Origin: Symbiopectobacterium purcellii_A
GTDB taxonomy: Bacteria; Pseudomonadota; Gammaproteobacteria; Enterobacterales; Enterobacteriaceae
Length of the DNA stretch: 64,000 bases
Reading direction: 5' to 3'
NCBI RefSeq assembly: GCF_052050035.1
Contig: NZ_CP189882.1
Location: 5,022,001 to 5,086,000 of the forward strand
Position 1 is the first letter of the stretch; each line of letters starts with the position of its first letter. The position numbers and the translations under genes were made by a program. Shown in pieces: positions 8,285 to 15,431 of the stretch. The notes beneath the pieces are model-generated. The model was given only the letters and a program-made list of their open reading frames with translations, was not told the DNA's origin and did no database searches.

Positions 8285-8325
8285 ATGTCTAAATTAGTTG
8301 TCATTGAAAGTGCGACGATGCGTTG
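8285..8325 (+). pseudogene. Truncated ORF start (MSKLVVIESATMRC)
   Basis: The upstream sequence CATGGAGAAATCGTT and ATG match those of the BRO-type antirepressor at 13859, with divergence after the first codons. MITE-B copy 4 interrupts it within 14 codons, and an in-frame TGA follows when the MITE is removed. It is a remnant of the second half of the duplicated block. Confidence 0.45.
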
Positions 8326-8514
8326 GGCTTTGTTGAATAATTTAAGATACTGATTTATATAAGCATTATAAAATTTCAACGACTAATTTTTCCTCTCGGA
8401 ATGCTTTTTATTGTGCTAACTATTTGATTTGTCGTTCTAACAAAATACATTCTCTGTAAATGCATTCTAACTAAAGAAGATGTAAATCAAACGGTTAAAT
8501 TATTCAACAAAGCC
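8326..8514 (-). mobile_element. MITE-B copy 4
   Basis: A 189-bp copy in reverse orientation relative to copies 1-3. The target duplication is GATGCGTTG. Confidence 0.95.
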
Positions 8515-8529
8515 GATGCGTTGCTGAGA

Positions 8530-8702
8530 GGCTTTGTTGGATAATAGGGAATAATCCTGTTATGACAGGCGTATTTTGGATTACAATGCTGATCTCTCCG
8601 GGATGCATCACCACGCTCTGGATGTAATATACTGATTTTACGTCAAAGTAACCGGCAGCTTTCATGGCTCCTCAGCATAATATCTATTTATTCAACAAAG
8701 CC
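8530..8702 (-). mobile_element. MITE-C copy (173 bp, IS5-like ends)
   Basis: The ends are GGCTTTGTTGGATAATAGGG and (complement) GGCTTTGTTGAATAAATAGA. The interior contains TATTTTGGATTA and GATGCATCACCACGCTC, also present in complement at 15171-15344 and partly at 14439-15037. It has no coding capacity and no clear target duplication. It fills the gap between MITE-B copy 4 and the effector-like gene. Confidence 0.6.
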
Positions 8703-8712
8703 TCATCAAACT

Positions 8713-9483
8713 CTAATTTTTACTGTAGATTGCTCTTGGGATTGTGAAATTTTTGGTTGAAATTGATATTGCTTTTATTTCAACTTTTTGGCCTGGTCTA
8801 TGAATACTTTCTAAAGAGGAATAAGAATTATGTACGCCTTTTGATGAAGTAAGAATATTGAATTCTTCACTCATGGCATCTTTTATTAGATGGTTGCGAC
8901 TTGATGCTACAGATACAGGTTTCCCTTGACCATAAGAAATTACTGTTCGATTTATTTCATTTGCCAATTCTGTCGCAAGAGAATCTTCTGATAAAGAACC
9001 ACTATAACAGCAGACAAGATGGATATTGTTTTTACCTGTATTTCCGCTGACTGATAAATCTATATTATGATTTTCTTTTAAGTGTGAAACAAATTCCTTT
9101 GCAGTAAGATATAGGTTTCCACTCCTCATTGGTTGGTTATTGGTATCCATATTATTAAAATAACTCCCTTTGTTATACACAAAAAAAACTTTTTGTGTCT
9201 CTGGGTCTCTATAGCCATGAATTAAAAGTCCAGGTTCTCCCGTGTTACGAAAATTACTAACAAATCCCGTCTGATCTATTTTCCCTGTTAACGTATGGAG
9301 ATTACTGCTAAATACTTTGCTTTTTTGATATCCGTTTGAGTTGAATTTTATTTTTTCTTTTATTAGTGAATTTTTCACTGCATTGAAAAATAGACAAAAC
9401 CGATTCCGATTTTTATTTTCCTGTACATCCTGTGCTGATAATCTCTGCGTAAAAGTGTTTTGTATTTTATTGACAATTTTCAT
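8713..9483 (-). CDS. Putative effector/toxin with caspase-like His-Gly and Cys-Tyr-Ser-Gly motifs
   Basis: The 256-residue frame starts MKIVNKIQNTFTQRLSAQDV. Two strand-ending motifs stand out: GLLIHGYRD (His89-Gly90) and HLVCCYSGS (Cys159-Tyr-Ser-Gly162). The second is followed by an amphipathic helix (SLATELANEIN), the usual order of the catalytic dyad in clan CD cysteine peptidases, including the CPD (C80) domain of RTX toxins. No signal peptide or membrane segment is seen. The gene is AT-rich compared with its surroundings and bracketed by MITE elements, which suggests transfer. It could be a secreted effector cut down to its protease domain. The family assignment is inference from motifs only. 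Confidence 0.45.
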   Translation of the reverse strand: MKIVNKIQNTFTQRLSAQDVQENKNRNRFCLFFNAVKNSLIKEKIKFNSNGYQKSKVFSSNLHTLTGKIDQTGFVSNFRNTGEPGLLIHGYRDPETQKVFFVYNKGSYFNNMDTNNQPMRSGNLYLTAKEFVSHLKENHNIDLSVSGNTGKNNIHLVCCYSGSLSEDSLATELANEINRTVISYGQGKPVSVASSRNHLIKDAMSEEFNILTSSKGVHNSYSSLESIHRPGQKVEIKAISISTKNFTIPRAIYSKN

Positions 9484-9746
9484 TTCTTATCTCTCATTTT
9501 CCGTAAACGTGGTCAGTACACTAATAAGAATTGATATGCTTTAATATCAAATTTCGACCATGCTTATTCTGGACGGCATTGGTGTTCAGCGCAGGAACGG
9601 CAGCATGAAGCGTCGTGGTTATGTGGTGCTGGCTGACAAAGCGTAGTCAGGTCATGCACTGCGTAACGAGCTTAAAATAAAAGTAATAAAAGCAGTTATC
9701 CCGCGAAAATCCAATGAAAAACTGGCGCTGGACTGACGTTCACAAC

Positions 9747-9935
9747 GGCTTTGTTGAATAATTTAACCGTTTGATTTACATCTTCTTTAGTTAGAATGCA
9801 TTTACAGAGAATGTATTTTGTTAGAACGACAAATCAAATAGTTAGCACAATAAAAAGCATTCCGAGAGGAAAAATTAGTCGTTGAAATTTTATAATGCTT
9901 ATATAAATCAGTATCTTAAATTATTCAACAAAGCC
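9747..9935 (+). mobile_element. MITE-B copy 5
   Basis: A 189-bp copy with target duplication GTTCACAAC, inside the IS427-like transposase remnant. Confidence 0.95.
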
Positions 9936-10063
9936 GTTCACAACTCGATCGTGATACCCATCGTAATCGCAATATTGTGGAGCGGTGCTTTGGTCGCCTG
10001 AAAGAATGCCGTCGCATCGCCACACGTTACGACAAAACAGCGAGGAATTATCTGGCAATGTGG

Positions 10064-10159
10064 TATAGCCAACCGACTTAAAAATGATTACATCCTATGC
10101 CCTGATATGCGGCAAAGAAGCATAGCTGGCTGTTATCAAAATAATGTCGCTTGGCTATA
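10064..10159 (+). mobile_element. MITE-A copy 2
   Basis: A 96-bp copy between TA targets, within the same transposase remnant (between LAM and KLGC). Confidence 0.9.
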
Positions 10160-10206
10160 AAACTGGGCTGCATCCGACTCTTTTACAAAAAATTATGCAA
10201 TTAAGG

Positions 10207-10629
10207 GGCTTTGTTGAATAAATCAGAGTTAACCGACAGATGATACCCGCTGGCACATCTGTTATGCGAGCCTGACGCTGTGCGGCATACCCAGCAACGT
10301 CATCCGGTTTAGCGCTTTGACGGCTTTGTTGAATAATTTAAGATACTGATTTATATAAGCATTATAAAATTCCAACGACTAATTTTTCCTCTCGGAATGC
10401 TTTTTATTGTGCTAACTATTTGATTTGTCGTTCTAACAAAATACATTCTCTGTAAATGCATTCTAGCTAAAGAAGATGTAAATCAAACGGTTAAATTATT
10501 CAACAAAGCCCGCTTTGACCATCGCCATCGCTTCCCCCACCTGCGCGTCATAGTCCCGCAGGCTCAGATGGCCACCCAGCAGAGTTTTGATGCGGAACAT
10601 CGCTGTTTCTGCCACTGAACGGCGGTTAT
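10207..10629 (-). mobile_element. IS5/IS903-type element, 3' remnant
   Basis: It begins with the terminal repeat GGCTTTGTTGAATAAATCAG. On the minus strand it encodes the transposase C-terminus NRRSVAETAMFRIKTLLGGH followed by DYDAQVGEAMAMV, then (beyond MITE-B copy 6) ALNRMTLLGMPHSVRIA and a stop. This is the IS903-group C-terminus. The remainder is gone, with the junction near 10629. It supplies the kind of terminal repeat MITE-B carries. Confidence 0.75.
10322..10510 (-). mobile_element. MITE-B copy 6
   Basis: A 189-bp copy, reverse orientation, with target duplication CGCTTTGAC. It is inserted in the IS903-type transposase remnant. Confidence 0.95.
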
Positions 10630-10658
10630 TGACGCAAGGACAACACATGCGCTATAGT
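10629..10658 (+). promoter_or_regulatory. Candidate sigma-70 promoter for the leader RNA
   Basis: TTGACG (10629-10634) and TATAGT (10653-10658) are separated by 18 bases. The -35 box lies right at the junction with the IS903-type remnant, so the insertion may have supplied part of it. Transcription would start near 10665. Confidence 0.5.
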
Positions 10659-10664
10659 CAATCT

Positions 10665-10745
10665 ACATCTGCAAATTCAGGTGCCGGGATTGATACCCCG
10701 TAGGGATTGTCGCGACAGAATGACACGCCGCGAGCGTGTTTTTTT
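10665..10745 (+). ncRNA. Candidate C4-like antisense RNA upstream of a Rha antirepressor
   Basis: A short RNA would end at the terminator ACACGC-loop-GCGTGT plus T run (10723-10745). Inside it GGGATTGTC (10703-10711) is the exact complement of GACAATCCC (10810-10818). GGGATTGATACC (10686-10697) is partly complementary to GGTAGTATCAACCC (10819-10832). Two short antisense segments matching the leader of a downstream antirepressor is the design of the C4 RNAs of phages P1, P7 and P4. The identification is by logic and layout, not by a covariance search. Confidence 0.5.
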
Positions 10746-10907
10746 ATGTCGTACATCTAGCCGCATCTCAATGGTGAGCTGGATAGGGCTACCGAAAGGT
10801 AGGCCGGATGACAATCCCGGTAGTATCAACCCTGTTCAGTTCACCACCAATATAGAGATTGATACCTCTAGGTGGTGATTAAATTCAGATTGTCACCGGA
10901 GGTCATT

Positions 10908-11339
10908 ATGACACTTCACTCATCCCTTGCTGCACCAAAAGTTAGCGTTCACAACGGTAAGGCTGTTACGACATCCAAGGATGTTGCAGATTACTTTGGC
11001 AAACGTCACGACAACGTGCTGCGCGCTATCGACTCTCTTGATTGTTCTGCTAATTTTCATGCCCTCAATTTTGAGGAGATGTTCTCAAGCATCGAAATTG
11101 GTAATGGCGCAACCCGCGATTCCAAAATCTTCACCATGACCAAAGACGGCTTCTTCTTCCTCGTCATGGGCTTCACGGGCAAGAAAGCAGCAGCGTTCAA
11201 GGAAGCTTACATCGCGGAGTTTAACCGCATGGAAGAGCGGCTTCATGGAGCAGTTGCCGTCAGTGGTGTAACCAGCGAAATCTTACTTACCCTTCAAGAT
11301 AATAAAATCATCAGCTCCCGGCCCATCGCTGACAACGAG
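10908..11339 (+). pseudogene. Rha-type phage regulatory protein, C-terminus cut by IS630
   Basis: ATG 10908 follows ACCGGAGGTCATT, a strong ribosome binding site. The product MTLHSSLAAPKVSVHNGKAV ... VADYFGKRHDNVLRAID ... TKDGFFFLVMGFTGKKAAAF is the Rha/pRha family, which interferes with prophage repression. After about 144 residues (RPIADNE) IS630 copy 3 interrupts the frame. The sequence right of that IS does not obviously continue the gene. Confidence 0.8.
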
Positions 11340-11395
11340 TATAGCCAAGCGACTTAATTTTGATTACACCATATGGACTGAGAACAAACTCTCTG

Positions 11396-11491
11396 TATAG
11401 CCAAGCGACATTATTTTGATAACAGCCAGCTATGCTTCTTTGCCGCATATCAGGGCATAGGATGTAATCATTTTTAAGTCGGTTGGCTATA
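11396..11491 (-). mobile_element. MITE-A copy 3
   Basis: A 96-bp copy, reverse orientation, inserted at a TA near the left end of IS630 copy 3. It interrupts the transposase C-terminus. Confidence 0.92.
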
Positions 11492-12158
11492 TCGCAACCC
11501 ATCTCTCTTTTTTTGCTTTTTGCTTGTGCCCATTTATGCTCAATTGGGTTAAGATCTGGCGAATATGTAGGCAAATACTCCACCATATACCCTGCATCGA
11601 TGATGACTTGTTGAATATCATGTTTTTTGTGAAAAGTGGCATTGTCCATCATGATTACACTGTTTTTAGGGAGTACTGGGATAAGGACTTGTGTGACCCA
11701 GGCATAGAAAACATCGCTGTTAATATTGATATCAAATAATCCGATAGCAAACAGCGTTGTGCCTAATAAAGCGCCGATAACATTTGTTCTTCCCCTAGCT
11801 CCCCAGTTCTTCAGGCCAAAACACCGTTGACCTTTTGGGGAATAGCCGTGAGTCCGTGGGGCATCGTGTGAAAAACCACTTTCATCAATAAAAACAATAG
11901 GTTTACCTTCTTTTTCATACTGTTGTTTTTTTTGTTGAAATCCCTGCCGGGCGTTTTCGTCGGCTTTCGGATGACGTAGAGTTTTTTTTATAGGTCAATC
12001 CCAGCTTTTTAAGCGCTTGCCAAATGGCCTTCTGACAAACGCCAAAACGCTCTGCACGTTCTTTTTGGTAAGCATCTGGATATTGTTCAACATCTTTTAT
12101 CAACTCGGATTTATCGATCTTTCGCTGACGCGTGGTCGATGCTTTTGACTCTATTTGA

Positions 12159-12347
12159 GGCTTTGTTGAATAATTTAACCGTTTGATTTACATCTTCTTT
12201 AGTTAGAATGCATTTACAGAGAATGTATTTTGTTAGAACGACAACTCAAATAGTTAGCACAATAAAAAGCATTCCGAGAGGAAAAATTAGTCGTTGAAAT
12301 TTTATAATGCTTATATAAATCAGTATCTTAAATTATTCAACAAAGCC
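12159..12347 (+). mobile_element. MITE-B copy 7
   Basis: A 189-bp copy with duplication TCTATTTGA, inserted in the HTH part of the IS630 copy 3 transposase. Confidence 0.95.
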
Positions 12348-12559
12348 TCTATTTGATTAATCCAACGCGATACAGAGGCAGGGCCAATCCGAAATTGCTT
12401 CGCTGTTTCTCGGATACTCAACCCTTCGTTTTTCCGTGTAGATATCACTTTACGTCTAAAATCAATTGAATAGCTCATTTAAATAATGTAATCAAAATTA
12501 AGTCGTTTAGCTATACAACCGGTGATCTTTAGAAAGTAAAAATATCTATCATGTTGGTA

Positions 12560-12655
12560 TATAGCTAAGCGACATTATTTTGATAACAGCCAGCTATGCT
12601 TCTTTGCCATATATCAGGGCATCGGCTGTAATCATTTTTAAGTCGGTTGGCTATA
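12560..12655 (-). mobile_element. MITE-A copy 4 (variant subfamily)
   Basis: A 96-bp copy with diagnostic changes (TATAGCTAAGCGACATT end, interior ATATATCAGGGCATCGGC) shared with copy 8 at 31806. It forms the left boundary of the truncated second exo gene. Confidence 0.9.
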
Positions 12656-13230
12656 CCGCCAGCCGCCTGTCTGACGTAATGGCAAAAACCAAATCGGGCT
12701 ATTCCGCCAGCCGCCAGAACTACATGGCAGAGCTTATCTGCCAGCGCCTGACAGGAAAACCCGAGCCGGGTTACTCAAACGCCGCCATGCAGCGCGGCAC
12801 TGAACTTGAACCGGTGGCTCGGGAGATGTACCTGCTTAATCAGTTCGACGCAGAAGTCACAGAGGTTGGATTTATTCTACACCCTGAAATAGTTGGTTTT
12901 GGAGCATCACCTGACGGCCTTGTAGGTAATGATGGACTGATCGAAATAAAATGCCCAAACACATGGACGCATTTAGAGACCATTAAGACAGGCAAACCAA
13001 AACAGCAGTACATCCTACAGATGCACGCCCAAATGATGTGTACGGGCCGAAAATGGTGTGATTTTGTCAGCTATGACGACAGGCTACCGCCAGACCTTGC
13101 CTATTACCAGTTGAGAATTCATCAGGACGATAAACTGGTTACTGAAATACAGGAGGCGTTGACGCAGTTCCTGGCTGAACTTGAAAATGAACTTGAAGCT
13201 ATCAGGAAATTATCCAAGGTGGCAGCATGA
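12656..13230 (+). pseudogene. Second exo copy, N-terminally truncated
   Basis: From TASRLSDVMAKTKSGYSAS onward the sequence is nearly identical to exo at 6960. It differs mainly in one patch (QNYMAELICQRLTGKPEPGY versus QSYMAELIGQRLTGKVEENY). The first 16 or so residues (MQQRSDEWFAARCGNV) are missing and replaced by MITE-A copy 4. The catalytic motifs are retained, but there is no native start. It belongs to the duplicated exo/tRNA-Lys/coiled-coil block. Confidence 0.88.
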
Positions 13231-13289
13231 GTGCATGCACGTCGTCGGGCGGCTACACAATCAGGTTCAGCCTGACGCAAGGGGTAGCA

Positions 13290-13365
13290 TGGTCGGTTGT
13301 GCAGGATTCGAACCTGCGACCGATGGATTAAGAGTCCACTGCTCTACCAACTGAGCTAACAACCC
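13290..13365 (-). tRNA. tRNA-Lys (CTT), second copy, acceptor pair disrupted
   Basis: It has the same layout and anticodon CTT as 7643-7718. The 3' acceptor reads ACAACCG instead of ACAACCC, so the first base pair is G-G. The T arm GCAGGTTCGAATCCTGC is canonical. The mismatch may impair processing or charging, so this copy may be decaying. Confidence 0.85.
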
Positions 13366-13374
13366 GTAGTGGCA

Positions 13375-13743
13375 TCACATTTTGAGAATGGCAGCAATGA
13401 TGCTGACGGCGGCGGCCACCATTAGCCCAAGTCGGATGGTCATCTGCATGCCAAGTTTATCAAAACCGGCAGTCATATCCTTACGGACATCGGCTATCTG
13501 CGCGTCGGTCTTCTCGAAACGAGCTTGCATCTGAGCTTCGTGCTTCTCGAAACGAGCATCAACCTTATCAAATCTGGCGTCAATTTCCTTGCGCACGTCC
13601 TCAAGGTCACGCTTGGTAGCGACATCCGCCAACTCATGAGACTTGCGTACGACGAGCGAAATCGCCTTGGCCTGCTCTCTCGAAATGCCAGCCGTTTCAA
13701 GCTCTTCTGACGCCTGCAATGTATCAAATGCAACCTGGCCCAT
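13375..13743 (-). CDS. Coiled-coil protein with C-terminal membrane anchor (paralogue 2)
   Basis: The 122-residue product (MGQVAFDTLQASEELETAGI) has AGGAGG before ATG 13743. The head is the same as at 8174. The coiled-coil region has fewer ARFEK/DAQI units, and the C-terminus (GLMVAAAVSIIAAILKM) is a different membrane segment. The repeats appear to expand and contract between copies. It lies downstream of the mutated tRNA-Lys. Confidence 0.72.
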   Translation of the reverse strand: MGQVAFDTLQASEELETAGISREQAKAISLVVRKSHELADVATKRDLEDVRKEIDARFDKVDARFEKHEAQMQARFEKTDAQIADVRKDMTAGFDKLGMQMTIRLGLMVAAAVSIIAAILKM

Positions 13744-13858
13744 AGGGATCCTCCTGTGTTAAGCCAAGTGTAAGCGATCTGACCGCCAATCTGCAAAATT
13801 TTACAAGTGAGTCTGCTAATACCTTTAACCACATCCGTTTCATTATGGAGAAATCGTT

Positions 13859-14457
13859 ATGACCAAAATCACCAAAACACAACTCATGCTTTTTAAGTCT
13901 GCTGATTCAGATATCGAGCTACACTACAGGGAACGCTCTACCAAGGGAAGCCCATGTTCTTTGCTGTCGAACTGGCAAAGGCTCTTGGATATAACGACCC
14001 ACACCAGGCACTCAGCAAGCATTGTAAATCACTGATTAAACTTGATTCCGTCGAAACGACGGAATTGCATTTAGGCTTTTATCCGAAAGGTATCATTCTT
14101 GCGCCAGAGTCTGACCTCTACAGCCTGATATTGAAAAGCAAGCTCCCCTCTGCCGAACGTGTGCAGGATTGGGTATGCGAAGAGGTGTTACCGGCATTAC
14201 GTCAGCAGGGCAGCTATAGCATGAAGACCGTCCACCGTGACGAAGGTAGCGGCTTACCTGAATACCGTAAGGCCCTAGCTATGCAAATCCAGATGGAGAT
14301 AGCCGAAAAGACCTTCCAGTGGGCTACAGGGCTTTCCGACGCGGCACGCCAAGCCGTTATCGCCGGACTGATCAACCCGATCGCCGGGCACGAAGTGATT
14401 CCAGTACCTGTGCTTGAGGAAAAACACTACACCGCAACGGCTTTTTTGAATAAATAG
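13859..14457 (+). pseudogene. BRO-N antirepressor, frameshifted
   Basis: ATG 13859 (MTKITKTQLMLFKSADSDIEL) has CATGGAG-like Shine-Dalgarno ATGGAG upstream. About 75-90 bases in, the frame must shift to continue into GKPMFFAVELAKALGYNDP ... SDLYSLILKSKLPSAERVQD, VCEEVLPALRQQGSY, the BRO-N domain of phage antirepressors. The C-terminus runs into an IS5-like end (TAFLNK stop). A frame from ATG 13954 remains open for 167 residues but lacks the beginning of the domain. Confidence 0.75.
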
Positions 14458-14808
14458 AGATTATGCTGCGAACCTACACAGACGTCGGACGCCCCTAATG
14501 TAAAATCAGTAGGTTAAAGTCAGAATTGGAAGGAGCACGCAAAGGTGAAAAACATCTTTGACCAAAACAGGCATGTCAAAACAGCATGATTCCCTATTAG
14601 GCTTTGTTGAATAATTTAACCGTTTGATTTACATCTTCTTTAGTTAGAATGCATTTACAGAGAATGTATTTTGTTAGAACGACAAATCAAATAGTTAGCA
14701 CAATAAAAAGCATTCCAAGAGGAAAAATTAGTCGTTGAAATTTTATAATGATTATATAAATCAGTATCTTAAATTATTCAACAAAGCCTCCCTATTATTC
14801 AACAAAGG
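14439..14808 (+). mobile_element. MITE-C-like element interrupted by MITE-B
   Basis: It starts GGCTTTTTTGAATAAATAGA and ends TATTCAACAAAGGC, with interior similarity to 8530-8702 and 15171-15344. MITE-B copy 8 lies inside. It fuses to the end of the BRO-type frame. No coding potential is seen. Confidence 0.5.
14600..14788 (+). mobile_element. MITE-B copy 8
   Basis: A 189-bp copy with a few substitutions and target duplication TCCCTATTA, inserted in MITE-C-like DNA. Confidence 0.93.
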
Positions 14809-15170
14809 CACATCCATAGCGTGGTGATACATCCCGGAGCGATAAGCATTTTAATCCAAAATAGGCGTACCATAACAGCATTATTCCCTATTATTCAATA
14901 ATAACCTATTCGAAGCATAATATCTTATTACTTAACAAATAGGGCAGCTAGATATTCTAATAATAATATCTTTTTATTCAAAAAAAACCAAAACAGGCGC
15001 GTCATAACAGTATTATTCCCTATTATTCAACAAAGCCATTAACATCATGTAAATATATCATAATGTAACAGTAAAAATAATTAGAAACACCATTGATTTG
15101 AATGTTCAGAAAAACATACCAAACTTACTGAACAACGAAACATATCTGGAGAGGAAAAAGAAGAATGATA
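14809..15170. other. AT-rich debris, no gene
   Basis: This contains further broken MITE-C sequence (GTGGTGATACATCCCGGAG, TTTTAATCCAAAATAGGCG, and an end CAACAAAGCC at 15028-15037), then about 130 AT-rich bases. TTCAGTAAGTTTGGT and its partial repeats suggest nothing firm. I see no reading frame or RNA gene. Confidence 0.5.
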
Positions 15171-15344
15171 GGCTTTGTTGGATAAATAGATATTATGCTG
15201 CGCAGCCATAAAGGCTGAGGATTCCCTTGACGAAAAATTAGTATATTACATCAAGAGCGTGGTGATGCATCCCGGATGCGATCAGCATTTTAATCCAAAA
15301 TAGGCGTGTCATAACAGCATTATTCCCTATTATTCAACAAAGCC
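15171..15344 (+). mobile_element. MITE-C copy (174 bp)
   Basis: It runs from GGCTTTGTTGGATAAATAGA to TATTATTCAACAAAGCC. The interior matches 8530-8702 in complement (GCGTGGTGATGCATCCCGG). No target duplication is visible. It sits about 90 bp upstream of the Cry-like gene and might supply promoter sequence. Confidence 0.6.
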
Positions 15345-15431
15345 TACAGCACAGTGCACTGGGATATAGCTCTACGAGCCATTACGTATTTTTAAACAGT
15401 AAACAGATCAACAACTTAAAGGTATTTAATT

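Larger units (their letters stand above)
9560..10200 (+). pseudogene. IS5-family (IS427-like) transposase remnant
   Basis: Fragments in order are VLADKA, LRNELKIKVIKAVIPRKSNE, then after MITE-B copy 5 RDTHRNRNIVERCFGRLKEC and RRIATRYDKTARNYLAM, then after MITE-A copy 2 KLGCIRLFYKKLCN. NIVERCFGRLK with RRIATRYDK is the C-terminal Glu region of IS5-family transposases. A stop lies after DKA and the N-terminal half is missing. Confidence 0.7.
11340..12515 (-). mobile_element. IS630-family element, copy 3, carrying MITE-A and MITE-B insertions
   Basis: The ends and interior match the 884-bp copies, but MITE-A copy 3 (11396-11491, TA target) and MITE-B copy 7 (12159-12347, duplication TCTATTTGA) have inserted. 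Its transposase is interrupted, so it is inactive. It gives a relative date: both MITEs moved after this IS630 copy arrived. Confidence 0.92.

Noticed and set aside
12580..13230. Intact second exonuclease of 216 residues
   Set aside because: The first 27 residues are translated MITE-A; the native N-terminus is missing.
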